Assembly: GCA_047967505.1 (NCBI GenBank) | Contig: CM106538.1 | Length of the DNA stretch: 64,000 bases | DNA from: Dipteris shenzhenensis | Taxonomy: Eukaryota > Polypodiophyta > Polypodiopsida > Gleicheniales | Direction: 5' to 3' (one strand) | Shown here: in pieces, positions 26,278-39,116 of the stretch | Layout of the letters: the number at the start of each line of letters is the position of its first letter | How positions within the stretch are numbered: the stretch's first letter is position 1 | Notes under the pieces: model-generated | What the model saw: only the letters and a program-made list of their open reading frames with translations | Database searches by the model: none | What the model was told of the DNA's origin: nothing | Program-made: the position numbers and the translations under genes

Positions 26278-26388
26278 CCTCGCATGTTGAGTTTTGAATC
26301 AGTGAAGCTGATTGTACACATGTTCCCACCAACATAGGAGGCCTTGCATGTTGAGTTTTAAAGTTGATTGTACACATGTTCCCAACAA
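26278..26388. repeat. 64-bp-offset tandem duplication
   Basis: The segment CCTCGCATGTTGAGTTTT...GTACACATGTTCCCACCAA (from 26278) recurs from 26342 with an internal deletion of about 13 bases. It lies between the gypsy integrase and the extra ORF. Confidence 0.75.
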
Positions 26389-26489
26389 TTTGCAATACTA
26401 AGATGATGTTGAACTGGTATAGGAATCAACCATGTGATATTTAAGCCATCCCTTTGATTTTGACCCACATGCAAATTGTCACTCCACTA

Positions 26490-27660
26490 AATACGGGCCA
26501 TCACCTCTTCTGTATTATACCTAGATATTGTCCTAACCAAGATTTTTGCTTCCAGATCCTCTAACTGAGCCATCGTTTCCCGTACCCATACAAATGTCTT
26601 CATGCAGAATCTATTAACTGGAGTTGGGAACCCGTTGCCATGTAGATCTACAATCTAGAAATTCCCCTGTTTGAGGTCCTCCACAATCTGGTATGGGCCT
26701 TAATACCTCAATTTGAGCTTGCTCGGAAATATTCTTGATCTAGAAATACCATATATCCCACTCCAAACAACTTGAACTTAATGTTTAGGTTCACCCATGC
26801 CTTACACAGTTCTTGAATGACTTGAACCGTATATTGACTATGAATCGTCTTCCTCTGGGTGGAGTAACTGTTCTTGCCAAAACTACATGGATTCCTCTAG
26901 GGTCATTTTTTCCTCCGAAATCTATAAACTCGATGCGATGAACTCCATTGGGACAACTGCCTCTAGACCGTATACCAAACGGAATAGTGTCATGCTTGTA
27001 GTTACTTTAAATGTTGTTCTATATGCCCATAGTATTGAATCAAGCTATGTATCCCAATCCTTCCCATTCTCTGATACGGTCATCTTCAATATCCATTTCA
27101 TGGACTTGTTGCTACTCTCTCTGCCTCTACTTTTCCCTATGGGTGATACGTCATGGCCATTTTATGCACTACCTTGTGTACCTCCATCAGTTGCTTTACT
27201 ATGGTGTTCAAAAAATGAGTTCCTTGATCCAATACTATTTCAATTGGGCACCCAAATCTTGTGATGATATTCTTGTATAAAAACTTTGTTTTGTTGGCTA
27301 CCATATTGTCCTTGAATGCATGTGCTTCCACCCATTTAGTTGAGTAATTTGTAGCCCTCACTACGTATTTATTTTTTATATACTGGGCTACTAGTTTAAA
27401 TGGTCCCATAAAATCTAGGCCCCACTTTTAAAAAGGTTCCAATGGAAGAATTGGGTTCAAAGGCATCCTATCTATATTTACTGGATGATCATCCCTCTAA
27501 TAGTACCAAAACTATTTTGTGAATTCATGTGCATCTTTGATAACTGTTGGCCACCACCAGCCTACATGGAAGATGTTTTTTGCTGTAATCTCTCTTGCAA
27601 AATTACCACCAGATACCCTTGATATGCACTTCTATTAGCACTGCATTCTATTCATGCTTT
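26490..27660 (-). pseudogene. pol (IN): Ty3/gypsy integrase
   Basis: The minus-strand ORF 27409-27137 holds the integrase core: NYSTKWVEA, then ITRFGCPIEIVLDQGTHFLN and the ending MAMTYHP, the usual plant gypsy block (second Asp in LDQGTHF). Downstream about 27000-26900 reads ILWAYRTTFKVTTSMTLFRL then VYGLEAVVPMEF, the conserved C-terminal part. The stretch 26700-26490 continues as a C-terminal tail. Frameshifts and stops make it non-functional. Order RT, RNase H, integrase is diagnostic of Ty3/gypsy. Confidence 0.8.
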
Positions 27661-27859
27661 AGAACACATCGTCATAACACCTGATTTACTCCTCGGTGAT
27701 ATAACATACCTGTGGCAATTACCACAAACGCTTAGCTCTTCAGTGCCATCCTCGTCCTCTGATCCCGGGACATTTCTTTCGAGAAAACCCCATCTATAAA
27801 AATAGTATCATGTTGTCATACCAATACATATTCTGAATAGGCTCTACTGTAAACAACTT

Positions 27860-28200
27860 TGCATCTGGTAAATCATCCACGAAGCCTTCTAGAGGTACCT
27901 CACTTGATTCCAACCTATTCATGTAATCTAATACCAAGTGCTAGCTTCCTGGTGTATGCACTACCATGTAGTCAAATTCTTGCAAAAGGAGTATCCACAT
28001 CGTGCCAATCTCCCAGTTGGTTGCAACTTGTTTACCAAGTACAATAGTGCCTGATGATGTACATGGAATACAATCTTGTTTCTTAGTAGGCAATGATGGA
28101 ATTTTCCCAGAGAAGAAATCTTTCCAAGACCTTCTCTCTCCGTGATTGAATAGTTCCTTTTCACACTAGTGAGTTTCCAACTTGTGTAGTACACTGGTTG
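27860..28200 (-). pseudogene. pol (RH): Ty3/gypsy RNase H
   Basis: ORF 28194-27961 reads YYTSWKLTSVKRNYSITERE and FHVHHQALLYLVNKLQPTGR, matching the YxSRKLTxxExNYxxTERE...DHxAL.YLxNK pattern of plant gypsy RNase H. The catalytic Asp of the DHQAL motif is His here (HHQAL), so it would be inactive even without the surrounding stops. Confidence 0.8.
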
Positions 28201-28399
28201 ACATCATCCCTTGCATCATTTATGCATCAAGGCTATGCTGATGGCAATGTCCCATGCATCCACAAACACATGGAAGTCCAGCAGACTCCAATCCGGTGAC
28301 TGTAGTATCGAAGCAACTACTAGGATCTTCTTCAACAATTGGAATGCTTTCTCCTGTTCTAGCCCCCACATAAATGGAGCATCCTTCGTCAGCTTGGTG

Positions 28400-29190
28400 A
28401 GAGGCTAGAAAACATATGACAGATACCGCAAAAATCGATTGTGCCACTTCACCTGACCCACAAATCTATGTAACTCCTTAACATTCCACAAGACCTTGGC
28501 CTTTTGAATGGCTTCCACTTTCATGGGATCTATTTCCATTCCCTCTTCTGAAATAATGTTACCTATAGTAACATTCTTGTCTTTACTGCAACCGCACACT
28601 TTGCTGGGTGTAAGCTTAACCTAGTGCTTCTACACTTCTCAAAGCACAATCGCAAACTGATCTAGGTGCTCATCTTTCTTTCTGAACACGCTAAAGTCAC
28701 CCAAAAACACCTGCATGAATGTGGTTAGATACATTTCAATGGCCTTCTGGATCCATGATTGGAATGTTGGTGGTGCATTCTCTTTAATCCAAATGTCATG
28801 ATGTTGCTAGCATATAGTCCCCATTCTGTGGCAAATGATGTTTGTCTTTATCTTCCTTGATTGTCTATATCTAATTGTACTAGCAGCTAAAGACGAATAG
28901 AAAACTATATATTTCATACCCTGCCATCGCATCTAGCAGCATATCATAAAAAGGTAAATAAAATGGATCTATGATCATCACTCACTGCATTTAGCTTCCT
29001 GTAATCCATGTAGATTCAGAGCTTCCAATTTTCTTCGACACAATTACAATTGGTGATAGCCATGTGACTTTATATGTCAGGTAAATGACTCCTACTCTCT
29101 ATAGCTTATCTATCTCCTTCTTTAACTACTTTAGGTAATTTGGGTTCATTCGATACCATCGTTGAATTATGAGCTTGATGCCTTTTTTTA
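28400..29190 (-). pseudogene. pol (RT): Ty3/gypsy reverse transcriptase
   Basis: Fragments in order: PKLPKVVKEGDR (about 29120), YMDYRKLNAV (about 29010), ATEWGLYASNIMTFGLKRMH (about 28800), LRLCFEKCR..LSLHPAKCAVAV (about 28650) and ORF 28599-28405, with IISEEGMEIDPMKVEAIQKA. These match the conserved RT blocks and the thumb/connection of plant gypsy elements. The FxDD catalytic block is damaged (VFLDD-type motif reads CFWVT). Several frameshifts and stops; a pseudogene. Confidence 0.8.
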
Positions 29191-30379
29191 GGTTAATATG
29201 GTGAACACAAAGAGCCGGATCTACTCCCATCATATATGTATACTCCCATGCAAATACATCCTTATATTCTTGCAACAACTTCACCAATTCCTATCTAAAT
29301 GCTCTAGTTAGCCTCTATTCCCAGGTTGAACTCTTCCAAGTCATCTTCTTTCACCCTTGATGTTCTCCACATCTGATCTTCATACGCCGTTTCAGCCTTC
29401 AAGATTAACTCCGGTCCATATTTTTGGTATAGTGTGATCCCCCCCCCATCTGGTTCGGCATTTGGTATGGTTGGCTTGTCCTCTTCTGATTCAAATCCCT
29501 CATCAGGTGTCGAATCTTCTGATGTAACAATGCGCACTTCTATGATGGGCTTTCTCATCCTCTTTACTTCCACCTTCTTAAGGTCCATCAACAATACTTC
29601 CAAAAAATTCTCCAATCCAAGAGTTTTGTCCTTATTCTAAACTATAGGGTTTACTTATGTCTCCTTCTCTAGCTTTACACTAGTTGTGGGAGAAGAGCAT
29701 CTGGGATCCCATTCTAATGTGATTTATTGTTGTTCCACTTCTGGTTTCCCATCCACTTGCATTTTCTTAATTTGCTTTAATGTCACCACCATTCGAATCT
29801 CCTCTTGGTCTTCCACTTCTAACATTTCTTCTTCTTTGGCTCCACTTCCTCTATAGGTTTGCAAAATGGACCCTTGGATCATGTTGTACCATACATGTTG
29901 ATATTTTTTAATTCATTCTATGGAAATCCTACCTACTTTGTACACGTTGAGCACTTGCATTGCTGCCATTTGTAAGCCTGTGCTGTGCATTTCATCCAAC
30001 ACATGGAGGTGTCCTCCCATTCTTCAATCAATACTGCATTTGTTTGTAGTGGTTGGTCATGTGGAGGCATTCCTTGCCTTGGTAGCTAGTGCGTGGTCTC
30101 CAAACCTCACTCCATTCTATGTTTGCACCACAGTGGGTAGTTTGAGCATTCTCTATGTCCATTCTGCAAATAGTACCTACAATCTTTATCTATGCTAGAA
30201 TTTTGTTGGCCCTTGACCACTTGCGGGTTCCACTTTCCCCTTTAGTTTTAGTTGCCTCTCTAATCCCAAGTATTCCTTTGCTGAATCTGGGTCACATTCT
30301 ATGCCACTACTGGGTCGATGGCCACTTGATTAGCACCGATTACCAGTGGTCAAGTACCTATCGTGCCAGATTCATTTGA
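29191..30379 (-). pseudogene. gypsy gag-RT linker, protease not identified
   Basis: An acidic ORF at 29615-29304 (VRIVTSEDSTPDEGFESEED ... EDQMWRTSRVKEDDLEEF) precedes RT on the minus strand. The region 29620-30379 reads as broken Gln/Lys/Glu-rich coding sequence. I could not find a clear D[ST]G protease motif, so protease is missing or too decayed to see. Confidence 0.5.
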
Positions 30380-31250
30380 GCATTGGGGTTAGACCAACAG
30401 ACCCCAGTTGGGTGGTTCTCTATGCATATCTCGCACTTCACTCCTAAACCCTTCAGTTTTCCTCTAACAGTTTCATTTTATCACTTGTTTTCTTTTTTGA
30501 TTTCTTATTCTCCTTATTCAACTTCTTTGTCTCTTTCAAGCTGGACTTCTTTTTTCTTATGTTTTCACTTCTTTTTGGACTTTTTGTCCTGATCCTCTGA
30601 ATCAATTTTTGAATCCTCACTTTTGGATTCTGTAACCTCATCCTCTGTATCACTTTCGGATTCATCTATGTCAAAATTTGACTCACTATCTAAATCATCA
30701 CCCTTGGATCAACTTTAAAACAATCCACATCTCTATCCTCTCTTTTAGCTATCTCTATCAAATCATTGAAGCCCTTAATGCCTTGGATTTCCAATCCAAT
30801 TACTATGCTACGTATGTCTTGCCTCAATCCTTTGCAAAAATATTCCACAAATGTCCCGGTTGTGGGTCTTTCCACCACCTCCAACCTAGCATTGAGGTTC
30901 TATAATTTATGTGCGCAACCTTCCACCATCAATTTCTTATGTTGAAGTTCTCATAATTTTTTACTGATGTCATTTGGAGTTTTCTATTTATGGAAACTAT
31001 GCAAGAAAGTTCTCAGTTTTGGATAATCCACAAAATGTGCGAGGCCATACGAGATGAACCAGCTCATCACCTTGCCACTCAAGGTAACTACAAACTGTTG
31101 TAATTTTTTCGGATCCCCCAAACATTGTGTTGAAAATGCTCGCCTACCATGGGGTCTCAAATTGTGCTACATGGCTATCCAGGTCATTCTTTTTTGACCC
31201 CTGAACTCGACAAGACTGTACTTCAATACTGGCACTACTGGCACTTGTGG
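30380..31250 (-). pseudogene. gag: Ty3/gypsy gag with zinc knuckle
   Basis: Minus strand: core sequence around 31170-31110 (RPHGRRAFSTQCLGDPKKLQ) and 31090-31000 (VMSWFISYGLAHFVDYPKLR), then ORF 30884-30690 with VEYFCKGLRQDIRSIV and FNDLIEIAKREDRDV. A strongly acidic stretch follows (30660-30560, Asp/Glu/Ser), then a Lys-rich stretch, then a zinc knuckle CEICIENHPTGVCW (30434-30394; CX2CX3HX4C). The same gag layout occurs in the gypsy pieces at 56480-58020 and 44595-44990, so the two are related elements. Frames are broken several times. Confidence 0.75.
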
Positions 31251-32086
31251 GTGGATGGTTGGATTAACTGGTATCATTTGGTATATGTAACCTTCCATAT
31301 TCCATGGAGCAATTGAGTTTTCTCAGCTCACTTGGATTACTGGTACCAGATTAAAAAATGTTGGTGGGATGAACTGACTTACCGGATCTTTATGCTTATC
31401 TAGACTGAATAAAGTTGCAACATTTGAAGTGAACTCCTTAAATGGGTTCAATGGGAATCGGGGTCCTACTAAGTCTTATGGTACTACGTATATTGTCTTT
31501 TGTACTAGCATCTCCTTTCTCCTTTGTTTGGTCTGATCTAGTACCTCTCAGAGGGTGATGGTTCTGATGCCTCCTTTGGTTGATACTAGATTTGGATACC
31601 GTGGATTGCTGTGAGTGCTACTAAACTATTGATCATTGTTAGATTCTTCGGTTGCTTTCTCGACTATGAGTTCCAACCCCTCTACTATTGGCGCACGAAT
31701 TTCCTCATCTTCAAATTTTGTGGCTGGCTTACTTTGTCCAATCCCTATGACTTGAAGGGGTCATACCATGAGTGATGATTAGTTTACAATTAAGACAATG
31801 CCATAGTTTTGACTACCAAAACCAAAGAGAACAATAATTGTTCGTCTATTGGAGCCATACCAACATCATCTTAAGACGTTGATTGGGATGGTACCGTCCA
31901 CCTTGGAGGGTTCTTCTCTTACAATTGTTTCAACAATAAATGGTTCTGCATCCAGTTCTTACAACTTCTACTATCGCAACCGTGTATGGGATGCAATGGG
32001 TCCTGACTAATCCATGAAATCTGACATGTAGACCATTGCCCGTTACTTTCCATTCCACCTGTATTTTGAACTTCCTTTTGCGAGCT
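31251..32086. other. gypsy 5' side or spacer, unassigned
   Basis: Probably the N-terminal gag and leader of the minus-strand gypsy element up to about 31500. The rest has no recognised domain. No LTR end or primer-binding site could be identified before the copia sequence begins at 32087. Confidence 0.35.
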
Positions 32087-34562
32087 CTATGGTTTTGACA
32101 AGAGGTGCCAAGTGTGAGACATTGTATCCCTTACATGTATCAGGGGTGTCTAATCATGTTGTTGCAATAACCGAGTAGCCAACTACTTCTTTGTGGCATT
32201 CCAGGTTGGGGCACATGAGCCAAAATGGAATGAAACCTTATGCTATTTGGGTTATGTACCACATTTGAGTTTCTCTGACTTTGAATTTTGTGAGCATTGT
32301 CTCTATGAGAAGCAGACTAAATCATACCATAAAAGAAGGGGAAAGAAAGAGCTTGAAAGGCTTGATTTGGTGCATTCAGATGTATGTGGTCGCATGCGAC
32401 ATTCATTGATGATGCAACTAGGAAAGTATGGGCTTATACTATAGCTTGAAAGAGTCATGTGTTCCAGGTATTTAAAAAATGGTTGACTTTGGCTGAAAAT
32501 CAGTCAGGTAGAACACTTAAATGCCTACAGACGGATCCCTCTTACTCTCATTTGTGTATATTTGGGTGTGAGGCATATGCACATGTGCCAAAAGAGCTTC
32601 AAAAGAAGCTAGATCCTAAGTCTAGGAAATGCTCAGGAAATGCGTCTTTCTAGGATATGGTGGTGAAAGTGGAGAGATGGGCTATCGTCTCTGGGATCCA
32701 GAAGCAAAGAAGATCATATGAAGCTATGATGTGGTCTTCAATGAGAAGAAGATGCATAAGACACCCATGAGGGATGTGGAAATGAGGAGAATCACTTTCC
32801 ATGATGTGAATCCATCTGCATATGTTGATAGACAGCAAGATGTTCATGCACCGAATGGTGCCCCAAGTACTTCCATAGGTACAAAATGAAGGGTACATGA
32901 TGGATCATCTATTGGTGAAAATGATGTCCCAAATGTGGCTAATATATACAGGTGGGACAGTAAGCTAAAATGCCCTTGAGAAGATCAACTAGAGGGTCTA
33001 GACCCTGCCTGAGAGATTTGTTCTAGGCAAACCTGATCCAGAGATTTGCTACTACAAAGAGGCTATGGTGCATGAGCATTAGCGCAAGTGGTAGTATGCT
33101 ATGCAATCATAGGTGAATTCACTCATGAAAAATAAGACTTGAGACTTGGTTTCTTTGCCACATGGAAAGAAATCATTGCCATGTAAATGGGTCTACAAGA
33201 TGAAGGTCATAGGTGATGATGTGCCTAAGTACAAGGCCCGTTTGGTTGCTAAGGGGCTCAAGCAAGAGAAGGGTTTGGACTTTGATGAGATCTTCTCTCT
33301 GGTTGTGAAGATGACCATGCTTAGATGTATACTTGGACTTGTGGCAACAGAGGATATGGAGCTGATGCAAATGGATGTCAAGACAGTTTTCTTGCATGGG
33401 GATTTGCATGAGGAAATTTACATGGTATAGCTAGAAGGCTTTGAAGAAAAGGGCAAAGAGAATTTGGTTTGCAAGCTAAAAAAGAGTCTCTATGTCCTTA
33501 AGCAAGCGCATAGATAATGGTATCAGAAGTTTGATGCCTTCATTTGGTCCCATGGTTTTAGAAGAATTGAGATTGATCACTGCCTCTACTCTAAAAGGGC
33601 TAAGGATAAGAGCCTGGTACTCCTAGCACTTAATGTGGATGATATGCTATTGGTTAGCAAGAACACTAACGAGCTGGATACATTGAAGGCCAAGTTGCAT
33701 GAGGCCTTTAACATGAAGGATTTGGGACCTGCAAGTCATACTCTTGGTATGCGCATCATGCATGACCGGAGTAGGAATCTCCTTTGGCTTTCACAGAAGG
33801 AGTATGTTACAAAAGTGTTGCGGTGTTTCAATATGGAGGGGGGGAAGGCAATAAGTACTCCATTTCCTCCATATGTGAAATATAGTCAGGCAGATAGTCC
33901 CAAATCAGATGAAGAGAGGGCATGATGGCCAAGATCCCTTATGCATCAATGATTGGGAGGCTTCTGTATGCTATGATAGCTACTAGATTGGACATTACAT
34001 TTGCAGTGGGAGTTGTTAGCTGGTATATTTCTAATCCAAGAAAGAGGCATTGAGAGGCAGTTAAGTGCATCATGAGGTACATGAAGGGTACCAAGGAGAT
34101 GTGTATCTTCTTTGGCAAAGGAGAGATGTGTGCACTTGGGTACACATATTTAGACTATGCAAGACATGTGGATAGCAGGAGATCCACTTCTAGTTATGTG
34201 TTCACCTTTGCAGGTGGTGTAGTGTCGTGGATGTCTTGTGCACAAAAGTGTGTTGCTTTGTCTACCATAGAGGACAAGTATGTTGCAGCCACAAAGGGTT
34301 GCAAGGAGGCTATATGGCTTGATCAACTAGTGGGAGATTTAGGGATTCATACAGGTGTACCGACATTGCATAGTGATTCCATGAGTGCTATTTTGCTAGC
34401 ACAGAATCCGGTATTTCATGCAAAGATGAAATGCATTGAGGTCAGGTACCATTTCATCAGGGAGGTACTTGAGGACAAGCACATAGAGCTTGTCAAGGTC
34501 ATAAAGATGATAATCCTGTAGATATGCTGACGAAGAGTCTACCTAGTTAGCGATTTTAGTAT
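32087..34562 (+). pseudogene. pol: copia copy 2, pol with integrase deletion
   Basis: Same family as element 3. It begins in the GAG-pre-integrase domain (LYEKQTKSYHKRRGKKE) and lacks gag and protease. The integrase core is missing: the sequence jumps at about 32535 from the block before element 3's TDNGGEYLS to the block at PSYSHLRIFGCEAYAH. RT is recognisable (YKARLVAKGLKQEKGL near 33225; VDDMLL near 33640), as is RNase H (ORF 34072-34521). Stops include TAG at 32176-32178 facing CAG in element 3, and TGA near 34052 facing TGG. The reading frame ends near 34562 at a position matching element 3's LMGIG stop. Confidence 0.85.
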
Positions 34563-34642
34563 TCCCGTGTATTGATGGGCATTGGATAGTATGTCCATTG
34601 GTTGTTCTCCCTTAAAGGCACATTGGCCTTTCAGTGGGAGGT

Positions 34643-34815
34643 TATGGGGGTGAAAGGCCACTGTACCTTAACCCCAATTATGTACAATACTCAAACACAT
34701 ATATATATGGATGACATAGAAGATTAGGGTGTTTTGCACCCACCAAAACTTGTGTGGATCTCTCTTCTGGCTCTTCCTTTTCTCTCACCCTCTTCGGTTC
34801 CACTTCTATTGTCAA
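34643..34815 (+). mobile_element. 3' LTR of copia copy 2
   Basis: Follows a purine tract (CAGTGGGAGGT). It starts TATGGGGGTGAAAGGCCACT, where element 3's LTR has TGTGGGGGTTAAAGGTCACT, and shares TTATGTACAATACTCAAACA and CACCCACCAAAACTTGTGTG with it. The terminal TG is mutated to TA. The 3' end is diverged, so the border near 34815 is approximate. No target-site duplication can be assigned because the 5' end is lost. Confidence 0.75.
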
Positions 34816-36179
34816 CAACATCATTTGAATTGCTCAAAATATATCAATATATATAGAAGGAGTAATATCCATTTCAAAATGCAAATTTCTTACAACAGTC
34901 GATCCAAAAAATCTCTTCATACTCTCTTATCTTAGAACATCACATTCTGGCTCTCATACATTTCCAAGCATGGATTGAAGAGGTACACCCAATAGGTGGT
35001 GACCCTTCATATATATAAGCATTAAACTATGCTAGAATATATTTAAAATACTATCCAGATAATATCCACTTATCATAGATTACCATGTCAGCATCTAATC
35101 CTCCCACTCCCACACCCGCAAGGCACCATATCTATTACATCATCTGACATATTTCATCAATGGCTAGCTCAACTTTCACGTCATCATGTTTGCCATGTGA
35201 GCTTGGTGCCCAATCATCAGTGGTGTGCCATGTCAGCTCACAATGCCCAATCACAGCATGTCCATCTCAGTTGCCCACCTCATCATTGCCATGTGGCACA
35301 ACCCCTTACTAGGCAATATTATCTCTTCATAGGCACACGGTGCATTTGGCATGTGACCTCACACTACCACATCATCACATGTGCCACCTTTGCACTCCCT
35401 TGGACAAAGTTTGGCACAAATTTCAAATGCCCATAACTTTTGATCCAGATGGAATTTTGCAGTGATCCAAAAACAAAAAATGATCAGTAAATTGTGCTCT
35501 ATATGGTGAGAACCTTAGATGTACCTTCTAACTTTTCCACAGGTCATAATCATCCAATCATCATCATCAAAATCACCTCTTGATCCATTACATCCATTCA
35601 ACACATAAAATAAATTAACTAACATTCGTTTTGTTGCATTTTGCGCTTTTACACTAGCATAGCCATAGAGGAGATTAAACTAGCATAGCCATAGATTTAG
35701 ACTACCTCTAGTCTAGATTTAGACTAGCATAGCCATAGATGAGATTAAACTCCACAAAGCTAAGTAAGCCATTGCCATGTCACCCACTTAGTTCTTACCA
35801 GCATCACTCCCATCTAATCTATCTTCAATATACACATTCACACATCTGACACCAACTCAATCTCTTGGCATTTGGCAATTCAACATGTCAATTTGACATT
35901 TGGCAGTCATCATCCTCGTGGATCAAAATTGTTACATTCTTTTTGCACACACATATGCCACCCATGTACAGTCATATTTATCAACTATTTTTTGGCATTG
36001 GTTCGTGCACTAAAGTCAACCAATCTAGGTGAATTTGGCATTAGAGCATAGAGATGATCCAAGCATGCAAAACCTTTTTCAATAGTAATATCAATCTCAC
36101 AATGACTAATTTAATGAATCTTGCCCCGGCTAAGGCTAAAATTTCCATCTTAGCCCTGCTGTGGACTCCAAGAAAAATG
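34816..36179. other. unrecognised DNA with small repeats
   Basis: No gene recognised. 35150-35420 repeats CATGT-CA and CATCAT motifs. Around 35652-35755 the phrase ACTAGCATAGCCATAGA occurs three times as an imperfect tandem repeat. Confidence 0.45.
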
Positions 36180-37430
36180 GGAGCCCCTCCATTCTCTAAG
36201 GAATAAAACCCTCCTAAAAGAAGCTTCTCATGAGGTCCCTTGCATGCTCATCCAAATAGCCATTAGTTCATGAATAGAATCTATTTAAATAATGGCCAAA
36301 TTGTGAGAAGGGTGGAACTGTGATCCATCAAAGGCCTTCATGCATCTAACTCTCTAGATGTGCCACACTAAAATAATCACCAGTATCTCCCAATAAGAGT
36401 CAAAAGCTTGCATAGGCCATGTGAAAAGAAATTTTGTCATCCAAATCTCAACTAAATTTTGTTGAAGACCTAAAATATCCCAAAAGAGAGAGCTAGGTAT
36501 GAGCCCTAGGTCATAAATAAGGGGATAGAGTAAATATATTAAAAATTCTAGCAATCCCCTTCCATATGATCCTTGCATGTCTGTAACTCCATAGGCAATG
36601 TTGAATAGTCTTCACAATCGTATACTACCAAGGACAAGTGGAGTCTGCCTCAAACCTAAACCTCCCTAAGCTCACTCCAATCCCTCAATGTATGGAGCCA
36701 AAAGAAAAGAGTACTTTTTCTATTCCTTGGGGATTTTTTGAGTCTCCTCCAAAAAAACTTTATGTAAATCAGTAAAAATTATAAAAATTCTCCCAATGAG
36801 GAGCTCTAGAGGGCCCTAAGTTATGCACTATTTAGAAGCACCATGTATCATGTGTGTTTTAGGATAGCATCCATAAGAGGAGAGGAGGGAGATCTAAGAT
36901 AGGCTAAACTAAAGATCCATCTAGTACTATCCATCCAATCTCCACCCAAAGGAGTATAGGACTATTGTGCAGTGAAGTAAGGATCCATCTAGTACTATTC
37001 ATCCAGTCTCCACCCCAAGGAGTATCTTACATTGTGCAGTGAATAAAGAAATATTTTCATGACTCTTTCTAGGCATAATTCCTTTTATCACAATCAATGA
37101 TATTGACTCCTCATTCCCATGTGGGAAGTATCAAGGTCTCCCAAGCCATCATTGCTGAAGCATTTATTGTACTATGTAGTCCACTCCAAAGAAAGTTCTT
37201 TATAGGCCTCTTAATCCAAATGTTGTAGTCCCTAGAGTGTCACCAAAAAGACCAAAAAGTCATGTTGTGGCTAGCAGAACTTGGTTAACAACAACCAATC
37301 TTGAAGAAAGTTCAAGTTTTGATGAACTCCATAAAAAGAGCTTTCTCTTGAATGAAAGGCATACTATTTGAATCTCATGCATGAAAGGCATACTCCGGTC
37401 TGTGATCTAACAATATTTATTGGTAATCCC
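36180..37430 (-). pseudogene. LINE ORF2 3' remnant, minus strand
   Basis: Minus-strand translation gives NFLWSGLHSTINASAMMAWE then TLILPTWEWGVNIID (about 37200-37090), the conserved C-terminal part of a plant LINE reverse transcriptase (..W..V..P...GG.GI.D). About 36810-36530 aligns at nucleotide level with the zf-RVT region of the plus-strand copy at 18.98-19.26 kb. Frameshifted throughout. A 68-bp tandem duplication (36914-37049) lies inside it. Confidence 0.6.
36914..37049. repeat. 68-bp tandem duplication within LINE
   Basis: GATCCATCTAGTACTATCCA (36914) recurs as GATCCATCTAGTACTATTCA (36982), with the following bases to TTGTGCAGTGAA also repeated. The duplication repeats LINE coding sequence, so it arose after insertion or during decay. 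Confidence 0.85.
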
Positions 37431-38409
37431 TTGATGTAGCAAGGTGCTTTTGAATCCATGTATTAGTAGGCCATTTCTACTCCTCCCTCTATAGGGTCAA
37501 CAACTTTTGGTGAATACCAACCTCCTTTTTGAGAATCTCACATCTCTTATTACTAGACATTGAAGATATAAATCACTAATATCAAAAAGGGATGTTGCCG
37601 TAAATGAGGGAGAGGGAACTCCCCCTTTTCATATGAGAAACCTAGATCTACAAAGCTACCTCTATGAGATTCAGGTGATAGTAAGGTAAGGTGTCCAAAA
37701 TAGTTGTGTCCCGGACACGAGTTATGAAATCACAAAAACCACAAAAGCAAAGGATATTTTTTAAATAAGTTTTGTTACATGCAACCAAAACATGGGCATC
37801 TACTATAATTGCAAACTGTGTCAATGGGATTCACCCAATATTTTCTATGTTCTCCCATTGTGTTTCTATTTGTCTCACAATTTGAATCTGTTGCAATCTT
37901 ACATCCTGTATCTCTTGTTGTCTCTTTGAAACTCGACATCAATCTTCTATGCTCTTCTTGTCTACACATCCTCCTCTTTGCCCAAGCACAATATGGAACC
38001 ACCTGTCAATCTTCCCTGCAACCATGGCCCCGTTGACAAGGTATGCATAGTTTCTAACATGTAATGTGGATGATCTTATGGTATCTTCCCCTCTCTCCCA
38101 GTCTTCTACATCTATTCTTGCCTATGCGTTTGTAACTCACACGATTTATGGAACTTGTCAACATTCTAACGTATACTATTCATTGCAATCAGAGCCTTTT
38201 CAAAGATATATCACCATAATTATAGATTATACAAAAATATGAAGCTAATAGGAGATGGGAGTGAAGTAAAATAAAACTAGTAACACAAACCAATGACCTT
38301 TCAATGGACATTGAAGCAAAGAAGAAAGAGACTGCAAGCAAAATAATCAATAGTATTTTGTAGTTCTCCCTTGCTTTTGGTAGGAGAGATAGGTTAGAAA
38401 TCATTCAAT
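37431..38409. other. spacer before Cys-rich family exon
   Basis: No clear domain. A short reading MEPPVNLPCNHGPVDK followed by GTATGC near 37993-38045 could be a small first exon with a donor site, but this is weak. The ORFs at 37809-38036 and 38002-37775 are unrecognised. Confidence 0.35.
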
Positions 38410-38873
38410 CAATGATGAAGAACGAACACATTTTGAAAGGTCTTGGCAACCAACACATTGATAATTTCATAGTTCTATATGCATTAAAGAGGTCCTTACA
38501 AGAACCAAAGAATCCCAAATTAGACACATAACTCTTTGTGAAGCCAAGCATACAAACCATGGTACTAGCATCATTAAATGAGGATGAAATTTCTATTCCA
38601 AGAGATTCAAGAGTGCTGAACATGCACCCTAGGAATTTATACTCACCACTTAATAGGTTTTCAAATGATGAGGATGGAAGAAAGTTGTCTTTTGAGCTTT
38701 GTAAACAAAAATCCCATGATGATGTGTTGAGCTCTGAAGTAAGGGAACTCATCGTCAAATTTTGGATAGAACAAACAAGGGTGACACCAAACAAGAAGGA
38801 CATTTGCCATCATCAAATTGCAAAAAATGAATATGAGAAGCACCCAATACATTTTCTTGATGATTCACAAAGG
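38410..38873 (+). pseudogene. Cys-rich unnamed family, first exon
   Basis: A frame opened by ATGATGAAG near 38412 reads LYALKRSLQEPKNPKLDT, one TAA stop, then ORF 38538-38876: ASLNEDEISIPRDSRVLNMH, RNLYSPLNRF, then VRELIVKFWIEQTRVTPNKK and NEYEKHPIHFLDDSQ. It ends CAAAG|GTAAGA at 38873/38874, a good splice donor in phase 2. I recognise this as the N-terminal part of the same uncharacterised family as 15878-16455. Followed by a non-coding gap and the last exon at 40269. Only one stop in about 150 codons, so this exon is less decayed than its partners. Confidence 0.6.
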
Positions 38874-39116
38874 TAAGATCAGTTGCTATATGTATTGTTT
38901 ACTATGAGTTGTGGCTGTGTGCTCTATAGTAGTTTTTAATAGGCTACATGAGAAGAAATGATGCATTAATGTGTTATATGGATAGCATGTATATAAGTCT
39001 ATTACATATGCATACAATGTTGTTTAGCATACTAGGGAACTCATAGCATGCATGGTTCCAACCCCATCTTTGTCTCCTAAGTTTTCCCTATTGTCTAGAG
39101 TTCCAATCCTCGTGGG
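38874..39116. other. intron-like spacer
   Basis: Begins with the splice donor GTAAGA. No coding sequence or element recognised before the inverted-repeat element at 39117. The middle exon expected here (compare 15878-16455) is absent. Confidence 0.4.

Noticed and set aside
33173-33409. Minus-strand ORFs over copia RT (also 53708-53896, 49412-49834)
   Set aside because: Recurrent antisense shadows of the conserved RT reading frame, found in every copia copy.
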